Shown here piece by piece: positions 58,132 to 64,000 of a stretch of 64,000 bases of DNA. The stretch is from assembly GCF_022808615.1 (NCBI RefSeq), contig NZ_JAKZKS010000012.1:31108-95107 (forward strand), written 5' to 3'. Under the pieces are notes generated by a model. It worked only from the letters and a program-made list of their open reading frames with translations. It made no database searches and was not told the origin of the DNA. Every line of letters begins with the position of its first letter. The first letter of the stretch is position 1. A program made the position numbers and the translations under genes. Source of the stretch: Bacillus sp. FJAT-47783 (lineage in GTDB: Bacteria; Bacillota; Bacilli; Bacillales; Aeribacillaceae).

Positions 58132-60042
58132 CTACATGACGCGTTTGAACATTTTCTCCATTTCATATGTTGAATAGTGTATGATAATTGGCCGGCCGTG
58201 TGGGCATGTAAACGGATCACTTGAATGCCGTAAAGACTCAAGTAAAGCAAATATTTCATCATGACGCAAATGATGATTCGCTTTTATCGAGCCTTTACAA
58301 CTCATCATAATCGCCGCTTCTTCTCGAAGTTTTTTTATGCTTACTCTTTTATCATCTAGCACTTGTTGAATGATTTCTTCAATTACTTCTTGCTCTTTTC
58401 CTTTTGGAAACCAAGTTGGATGACTCCGAACGATGTAACTATTACGACCAAATTCTTCTAGGAAGACACCGACCTTTTTAAGTTCCTCTAAATGCGCATC
58501 AATAATTAACGCTTCATCCGTGGAATAGGTGAAGGTCATTGGAACTAATAGTTCTTGCACCTCATCAGCTACTTCTCCTACCTTTTCACGGTAATATTCA
58601 TATTTAATTCGTTCCTGTGCGGCGTGTTGATCAATAATGTAAAGCCCCTTTTCATTTTGAGCTAAAATATACGTACCGTGCATTTGCCCAATCGGGTACA
58701 TTGTTGGTACCCGACTTTCTTTCTCTTCTTTTTCCGGCGGTGAATCCTCTTTTGCATAAACCATTTCGCTTTCTGTAGCTGATTCAATGAAGGAATCGTC
58801 TTTGACCTCTTCTTCTTCCAATTGTTCGTAAATAACCGAAGAAGCTATCCCTTCTCTTTCTCCACCTTGTCTTAACTCTTGTTTTTCGTATGGGGGCTTT
58901 TCCTCTTTCGGTTCTATATATGATTTCTTTTCGATCTTTAGTTCTTGGGCAGGAAATACTTTTTGTTCCTTCATCACATCGTGGTGAAATTCAAGCTTTT
59001 GCTGTTCACTTTCTTCTTTTTTCTTCGGGCTCGCTACTTTCACTTCTGGAATTAATTGTTTTTCTATAAATACGTTTTTAACTCCATTTGATAATAGTTC
59101 ATATAATTCCGCTTCTTTACTTATCCGGACTTCTAGTTTGGATGGATGAACATTCACATCAACTAAAATTGGATCCATCGTAATTTGTAGAAGCGCAATT
59201 GGATACCTGCCAATCGGCAGGAGTGTGTGATAGCCGTCCAACAAAGCTTTAACAAGCGGAAAGTTTTTCACATATCGACCGTTCAAAATGGTTGAAATAT
59301 AGTTTCGTGATGCTCTTGTCACTTCCGGATACGAAATAAATCCTTTCACTTCAAAATCAAGGGAACTCAAATGAAGCGGCACCATCTTTTTTGCCACCGC
59401 CATCCCATAAATCGCTGCTATAACATGGCGAACATCTCCTTGACCGTTCGTATATAGAAGTCGTTTTCCGTTATGACTTAATTTCATTGAGATGTCTGGA
59501 TGAGCAAGGGCTAAACGATTTACGACATCCGAAATGTTACCGAGTTCGGTATGGACGGTTTTCATATATTTTAATCGTGCTGGTGTATTGAAAAATAAAT
59601 GGGTGACCGTAATATCTGTTCCTTTCCGGCTAGCAAACGGCTCTTCTGTTTCGACGATTCCACCATTTAATACAAGCCTTGTTCCAGGTCCATCACCCGT
59701 ACTCGTTTTCATTTCAAGATGTGAAACAGAAGCGATACTAGGCAACGCTTCGCCTCTAAACCCTAGTGTTCGTATCCGAAAAAGATCATTTTCATCTTTT
59801 ATTTTGCTCGTCGCATGTCGATGGAAAGCATTTAAACAATCATCCCGTTCAATTCCGTCCCCGTTATCGATAATTCGAATTTTGCTTAACCCTGCCTCTT
59901 CTACTTCGATTTCGATAACGGTCGCGTTTGCGTCTATCGCATTTTCTACTAACTCTTTTACAACAGATGCGGGGCGCTCCACCACTTCCCCTGCTGCAAT
60001 TTTATTCGAAAGCTGATCATCTAAACGGATGATCTTCCCCAT
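58132..60042 (-). CDS. mutL: DNA mismatch repair protein MutL
   Basis: A 636-residue protein. The N-terminal GHKL ATPase has [22 protein letters not shown] and [16 protein letters not shown]; an acidic linker follows; the C-terminal dimerisation/endonuclease domain has the [12 protein letters not shown] motif typical of nicking MutL. It acts after MutS in mismatch repair. It begins 2 bases after mutS. Confidence 0.96.
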   Translation of the reverse strand: MGKIIRLDDQLSNKIAAGEVVERPASVVKELVENAIDANATVIEIEVEEAGLSKIRIIDNGDGIERDDCLNAFHRHATSKIKDENDLFRIRTLGFRGEALPSIASVSHLEMKTSTGDGPGTRLVLNGGIVETEEPFASRKGTDITVTHLFFNTPARLKYMKTVHTELGNISDVVNRLALAHPDISMKLSHNGKRLLYTNGQGDVRHVIAAIYGMAVAKKMVPLHLSSLDFEVKGFISYPEVTRASRNYISTILNGRYVKNFPLVKALLDGYHTLLPIGRYPIALLQITMDPILVDVNVHPSKLEVRISKEAELYELLSNGVKNVFIEKQLIPEVKVASPKKKEESEQQKLEFHHDVMKEQKVFPAQELKIEKKSYIEPKEEKPPYEKQELRQGGEREGIASSVIYEQLEEEEVKDDSFIESATESEMVYAKEDSPPEKEEKESRVPTMYPIGQMHGTYILAQNEKGLYIIDQHAAQERIKYEYYREKVGEVADEVQELLVPMTFTYSTDEALIIDAHLEELKKVGVFLEEFGRNSYIVRSHPTWFPKGKEQEVIEEIIQQVLDDKRVSIKKLREEAAIMMSCKGSIKANHHLRHDEIFALLESLRHSSDPFTCPHGRPIIIHYSTYEMEKMFKRVM

Positions 60043-60044
60043 AA

Positions 60045-62690
60045 TTACACCTCTTTTTTAAGCTTCTTTTGAATTTTGTACAATTCATTCATTGCGTCAA
60101 GTGGTGTCATATCAAGTAAATCAAGTTTTCCGATTTGTTCAATGACTTCCTTTTCTCGTGTTCCTAGCATACGATCTTTTCCTTTTTTCACCGTTTTCGG
60201 CTCTTCAAAAAACGATAGCTGCGCCTCTTTCTCTATTTTTACTTGATCGTTTGCGGTTTGCTCTTCTTTTATCAAAAACGTTTGCTTTTCCTTTTCATGC
60301 TGCTCTTTCACGAGTGAATGGCTTCCTTCTTCAAATTGTTGTAATAAATGTTTGGCCCGTTCAATAACTTTATGCGGAAGCTGTGCGAGCTGCGCAACAT
60401 GGATCCCGTAACTTTTATCCGCTGCACCTTCTTTTACTTTATGAAGAAATACAACTTTTCCATTTTCCTCGACCGCGCTAACGTGAACATTTTGTAAATG
60501 ACGAAGTTCTTTTTCAAGTATCGTTAATTCATGATAGTGAGTGGAAAATAACGTTTTCGCCCCGATGTAGTCATGAATGTATTCAATCATCGCTTGGGCA
60601 AGTGCCATCCCATCATATGTGGATGTTCCTCTACCAATTTCATCAAATAATATTAGGCTTTTCGATGTCGCATTATCGATGGCATTTTTCGCTTCCAACA
60701 TTTCCACCATAAATGTACTTTGACCAGAGACTAAATCGTCCGCTGCCCCAATTCGTGTAAAAATTTGATCGAAAATAGGTAGTACCGCTTCCTTTGCCGG
60801 AACAAAGCATCCAATTTGTGCTAAAATGGCGGTTAACGCGATTTGTCTCATATACGTACTTTTCCCAGACATATTTGGACCTGTAATTAACAATAAATTT
60901 CGTTCTTCCTTCATGTAACAATCATTCGGGACGTATTCTTGTGATTCCATTACTTTTTCGACTACTGGATGACGCCCGTCTTGGATAAACAATTCGTTTT
61001 CTGAAAAGATGGGCTTCGTATAATGCCTCTCCTCACTGATTACAGCAAAGCATTGCAATACATCCAATTCACTTATTTTTTTCGCTAACAATTGCAAGCT
61101 TTGAATGTAGTGTTTCACTTGTTCACGAATTTGGACAAAGAGTTCGTATTCGAGCTCCACACTTTTTTCTTCCGCTTCTAATATAAGCGCTTCTTTTTCT
61201 TTTAATTCAGGTGTAACGTATCGTTCGGCATTGGCAAGTGTTTGCTTTCGCTCATAACGCCCCTCTGGTAAGAGATGTAAATTCGCTTTCGTTACTTCTA
61301 TATAATAACCGAACACTTTGTTAAAGCCGACCTTTAATGATTTAATTCCTGTCTCCAATCGTTCCTGTTGTTCTAATTCTGCAATCCAACGTTTTCCGTT
61401 TTGACTCGCATCACGGTATTGATCAAGCTTCTCATTATACCCGTCTCGAATAATGTTTCCTTCTTTAACTGAAAGCGGTGGATGTTCCAAGAGCGCTTCT
61501 TCTAATAAATTGGACAAATCCGCGCACGTATCCATTTCTTCTCCAATCTGCTTCGAATAGTCATTATCAAAAGATGAAATAATCCGGATCATTTCGGGTA
61601 CTTTTTGTAATGATTTTTTCAATTGAATTAAATCACGAGCATTTGCACTTCCGAAAGCAACTCGTCCGGCTAAGCGTTCTAAATCGTAAACTTCTTTTAA
61701 TAGCTCACGTAATTCTTCGCGTTCGAAATAATAGGTGATGAATGTTTCTACCATTTGTTGACGTCGTTCAATTTCGTCTTTATCCAATAATGGGTGATCG
61801 ATCCATTTCTTTAGCAATCGCCCCCCCATGGCCGTTTTCGTTTCATCTAATAACCATAATAGGGAACCTTTTTTCCCTTTTGTTCGAATCGTTTCGGTTA
61901 TTTCAAGATTACGCTTTGAATACAAATCCATTTTCAAGAAGTTATGAAGTTGGTAATACTCAACCTTTTGCAAATGATCTAAACGCTGTTTTTGCGTCCG
62001 ATGTAAATAAGCATAAAGCTTTACAAATGCTTCTTTTAAACGCTCATCATGAAGGTGAGAAATAAGCTGATTAAAAGGTTTTATTTTCTCCTGGTTTGTT
62101 TCAGTTGAAAACGTAACGAGACAACGTTCGACTATTTTCTTTTTAAACGATTCTGGAAAATCGTTATTAACGACAACTTCGCGAACTTGATGGGAATATA
62201 ATTCGGTAACGACTTCTTCAATATTTCGCAATAATGTAACCTTGGATTCACCTGTCGTTAAATCTGTAAAGGCCAAGCCAATGGCTGCTTCAAAAACTTC
62301 AATCGCTGCAATAAAGTTGTTTTCTTTCTCGTCAATCCCCTTCCCGTTCATGACTGTACCTGGCGTAATAAGCCTGACAACTTCCCTTTTGACAACCCCT
62401 TTTGCTTGTTTCGGATCTTCGGTTTGTTCACAAATCGCCACTTTGTATCCTTTTTCAATTAATTGCTCAATATAACTAGCAGCAGAATGATACGGAACAC
62501 CACACATCGGTATCCGTTCTTTTCCGCCCCCGTCTCGACTTGTTAACGTTATTTCTAATTCTTGAGATGCCTTTAGCGCATCATCAAAAAACATTTCGTA
62601 AAAATCTCCTAAACGAAAAAATAAAAAGGCATCCTGATAGTCTGCCTTGATGTTCAAATATTGTTGTATCATCGGCGTATATGTTGCCAT
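60045..62690 (-). CDS. mutS: DNA mismatch repair protein MutS
   Basis: An 881-residue protein. The N-terminal mismatch-binding domain has [15 protein letters not shown] (Phe-x-Glu mismatch contact), and the ATPase domain has [13 protein letters not shown] and [16 protein letters not shown]. It recognises mispairs and recruits MutL. GGGGG precedes the ATG. It is first in mutSL, and cotE is upstream. Confidence 0.97.
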   Translation of the reverse strand: MATYTPMIQQYLNIKADYQDAFLFFRLGDFYEMFFDDALKASQELEITLTSRDGGGKERIPMCGVPYHSAASYIEQLIEKGYKVAICEQTEDPKQAKGVVKREVVRLITPGTVMNGKGIDEKENNFIAAIEVFEAAIGLAFTDLTTGESKVTLLRNIEEVVTELYSHQVREVVVNNDFPESFKKKIVERCLVTFSTETNQEKIKPFNQLISHLHDERLKEAFVKLYAYLHRTQKQRLDHLQKVEYYQLHNFLKMDLYSKRNLEITETIRTKGKKGSLLWLLDETKTAMGGRLLKKWIDHPLLDKDEIERRQQMVETFITYYFEREELRELLKEVYDLERLAGRVAFGSANARDLIQLKKSLQKVPEMIRIISSFDNDYSKQIGEEMDTCADLSNLLEEALLEHPPLSVKEGNIIRDGYNEKLDQYRDASQNGKRWIAELEQQERLETGIKSLKVGFNKVFGYYIEVTKANLHLLPEGRYERKQTLANAERYVTPELKEKEALILEAEEKSVELEYELFVQIREQVKHYIQSLQLLAKKISELDVLQCFAVISEERHYTKPIFSENELFIQDGRHPVVEKVMESQEYVPNDCYMKEERNLLLITGPNMSGKSTYMRQIALTAILAQIGCFVPAKEAVLPIFDQIFTRIGAADDLVSGQSTFMVEMLEAKNAIDNATSKSLILFDEIGRGTSTYDGMALAQAMIEYIHDYIGAKTLFSTHYHELTILEKELRHLQNVHVSAVEENGKVVFLHKVKEGAADKSYGIHVAQLAQLPHKVIERAKHLLQQFEEGSHSLVKEQHEKEKQTFLIKEEQTANDQVKIEKEAQLSFFEEPKTVKKGKDRMLGTREKEVIEQIGKLDLLDMTPLDAMNELYKIQKKLKKEV

Positions 62691-62760
62691 ATAAATCCCC
62701 CAACTTTATCAATCTAAGTTCATCTCTACTGAAAACAAACTATATTATAACATAAAGTGA

Positions 62761-62878
62761 AACTTCAATCAGTGAGGTTTTTTCATCTCCCACTAATTGT
62801 TCGTTGCCCTACCTACCTTTTTTATATTTCAACAAATCCTTGAGAGGGTCTTCCGCCCATTAAGAGTGAGATAACGGT
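62761..62878 (+). repeat. Dispersed repeat family 1, copy D
   Basis: A degraded copy: hairpin CAATCAGTGAGG...CTCCCACTAATTG, then CCCTACCTACC and AATCCTTGAGAGGGTCTTCC. It matches copy B read in reverse. It lies between cotE's terminator and mutS. Confidence 0.6.
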
Positions 62879-62914
62879 TAAAATGCAGGAGGAAGACATA
62901 TATGTAAGAAAAAG

Positions 62915-62946
62915 AAAAAACTAGGAAGATTAACTTCCTAGCATTT
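62915..62946 (-). terminator. cotE terminator
   Basis: CTAGGAAG and CTTCCTAG form a perfect stem around ATTAA, with A and T runs on its sides. It lies at the cotE stop. Confidence 0.88.
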
Positions 62947-62947
62947 T

Positions 62948-63502
62948 TTACTCTTCCGGTTCATCCAAAATCATTTCTGGATCTAAATCTTCAATCTCTT
63001 CTTCTAATTCTTCTTCCCAATCGTCCCAGTCGTCATCTTCTGTTGATAAGCCTTCAGGATTCACCGACACCGCTACTTTTGTTTCACCAATAACCTCTGC
63101 TAAAAATTCACGTTCTACTTGAACGACAATATTTTCACCACTTGGCGAAATGGTCACTTCTAAACAATTTGGCTGTTGTAATACACGGGCAACAACTTCA
63201 TGATCATCATCTAAATAGTTGTCATCTTTATATCTTAATTTTAAGATATCGTTGTACTTAGCGGTTTCTGTTACGACTTCTGTTTTTGTATTGTCATTAA
63301 AGGAATACCACACGTTAATATCGTAGCTTCCAGCGATTTCAACCGCTTTTCCTTTTTTGCGCGCATCATATTTATGGTTAATAATCCATCCACCTAAGAT
63401 GCTTGCCGGTTTTCTTCCAGGTGAAACCGTATGTGTCGATTGCGTAAATTTTCTCCCTTTGGCGATAACGGCTTTTGTAATAATTTCTCTGAATTCAGAC
63501 AT
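62948..63502 (-). CDS. cotE: Spore outer coat morphogenetic protein CotE
   Basis: A 184-residue protein: [20 protein letters not shown], then [18 protein letters not shown], and an acidic C-tail ([18 protein letters not shown]). It directs assembly of the outer coat in the mother cell. I start at ATG 63502, about 10 bases after GGAGGG; an in-frame ATG three codons upstream abuts the binding site. Confidence 0.96.
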   Translation of the reverse strand: MSEFREIITKAVIAKGRKFTQSTHTVSPGRKPASILGGWIINHKYDARKKGKAVEIAGSYDINVWYSFNDNTKTEVVTETAKYNDILKLRYKDDNYLDDDHEVVARVLQQPNCLEVTISPSGENIVVQVEREFLAEVIGETKVAVSVNPEGLSTEDDDWDDWEEELEEEIEDLDPEMILDEPEE

Positions 63503-63739
63503 AGTAAGCATTCCCTCCTCAAAACAATCTTCAGTTTATGAATTTTGTATGTGTGTCACTCACGAATCGGTTGCCATGATGAATAAACTCATAAGTCCTT
63601 CTAGTTCATTCTATGCGGACTTTTTTAAATATGTACTAAAAATGATAAATTACATGATTTATTGAAGATTGGAGTTATTGTTATATTTATATGCGGTGAG
63701 CATTCATGTGTTTCCATTATCAGTGGGAACTTATACTCG

Positions 63740-63880
63740 TTAAATCCTAACAAAAGCGCAGGGCGGCTTGATCAGTAGCCTCAGACAAAATGTTCTTTCG
63801 ACGAAAAGGCGGTTTTTGCTGGACAGCGAAGACTCCATTCATCCGAGAAAACTTTATCTAAATAATATAAATTTTGGTGT
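63740..63880 (+). repeat. Dispersed repeat family 2, copy Z
   Basis: Third copy: AAAAGCGCAGGGCGGCTTGA, then GCTGGACAGCGAAGACTCCA and the tail GAAAACTTTATC...AATATAAATT. It abuts the group II intron end. The bases between cotE and this copy show nothing else. Confidence 0.6.
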
Positions 63881-63882
63881 AT

Positions 63883-64000
63883 ATAGAGTAGGGTAACCTC
63901 TTTCAAGGCTACCCCCTCATCAAACCGTACGTGCCCTATTAAGGCATACGGCTTACCAACGTGTTCCTTATCATCATCAGTAGGTTGCTAATCGTTGGGC
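63883..64000 (-). mobile_element. 3' end of a group II intron (domains V and VI), cut by the window edge
   Basis: On the minus strand a domain V hairpin is seen at 63922-63954: AAGCCGTATGCC, a loop, GGCACGTACGGTTT, with the AGC catalytic triad. Domain VI follows (GGGGTAGCC...GGTTACCC), and the intron ends near 63887 at CTACTCTAT. The body and any intron-encoded reverse transcriptase would lie right of the window. Confidence 0.8.

Overview
The window is a stretch of chromosome from an endospore-forming member of the Bacillaceae: low GC, strong purine-rich ribosome binding sites, and a gene order close to the cotE-to-parC part of the Bacillus subtilis map read in reverse. Spore genes (cotE, spoVK, cotM, sspN, sspO, sspP, tlp) establish that the host sporulates. 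No rRNA, tRNA or CRISPR array was seen.

Layout. 1-4.5 kb: the end of a membrane protein, a small anchored protein without a normal start codon, a MurJ/SpoVB-type flippase and a decayed methyltransferase. 4.7-12.3 kb: a seven-gene minus-strand operon with a TRAP transporter (binding protein, small and large permease) followed by an FAD oxidase, a tartrate/D-malate-type dehydrogenase, an SDR and an aldehyde dehydrogenase, probably uptake and oxidation of a hydroxyacid. 12.5-19.2 kb: a thioredoxin-like protein, two tandem LysM-GH18 spore-type hydrolases, a LysR remnant, a lysozyme-like protein and an alanine/glycine symporter. 19.3-40.2 kb: conserved core (parC, parE, yneT, plsY, a thiolase, a CapA-like protein, yneR/Q/P, tlp, sspN, an FbpB-like gene, yneN, citB, sspO, sspP, cotM, yneK, ccdC, ccdB, ccdA). 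40.5-44.1 kb: small membrane proteins plus an SDR/TetR divergent pair, the second accessory block. 44.3-63.5 kb: core again (yneF, sirA, tkt, ynzC, yneB, yneA, lexA, glnA, glnR, ynbB, hflX, a TRIC-type channel, spoVK, hfq, miaA, mutL, mutS, cotE). The right edge cuts into a group II intron.

How the genes work together. The lexA/yneAB region is an SOS module with three LexA boxes over both promoters. glnRA carries two GlnR/TnrA sites over a consensus promoter. ccdA and ccdC, with yneN nearby, serve thiol-disulfide and cytochrome c maturation. mutS and mutL form a mismatch-repair pair next to the coat gene cotE.

Less ordinary items: a roughly 230-nt, apparently structured leader with its own promoter before ccdB; two genes whose best start codon is ATT or ATC; two families of dispersed intergenic repeats (four and three copies); an orphan group II intron tail lacking domain V near citB; a LysR remnant abutting the lysozyme-like gene; and a 20-21 bp tandem repeat before mutL's terminator. 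I did not find a clear new defence or mobile system. The leader RNA, the repeat families and the TRAP-oxidase operon are the best candidates for something undescribed.
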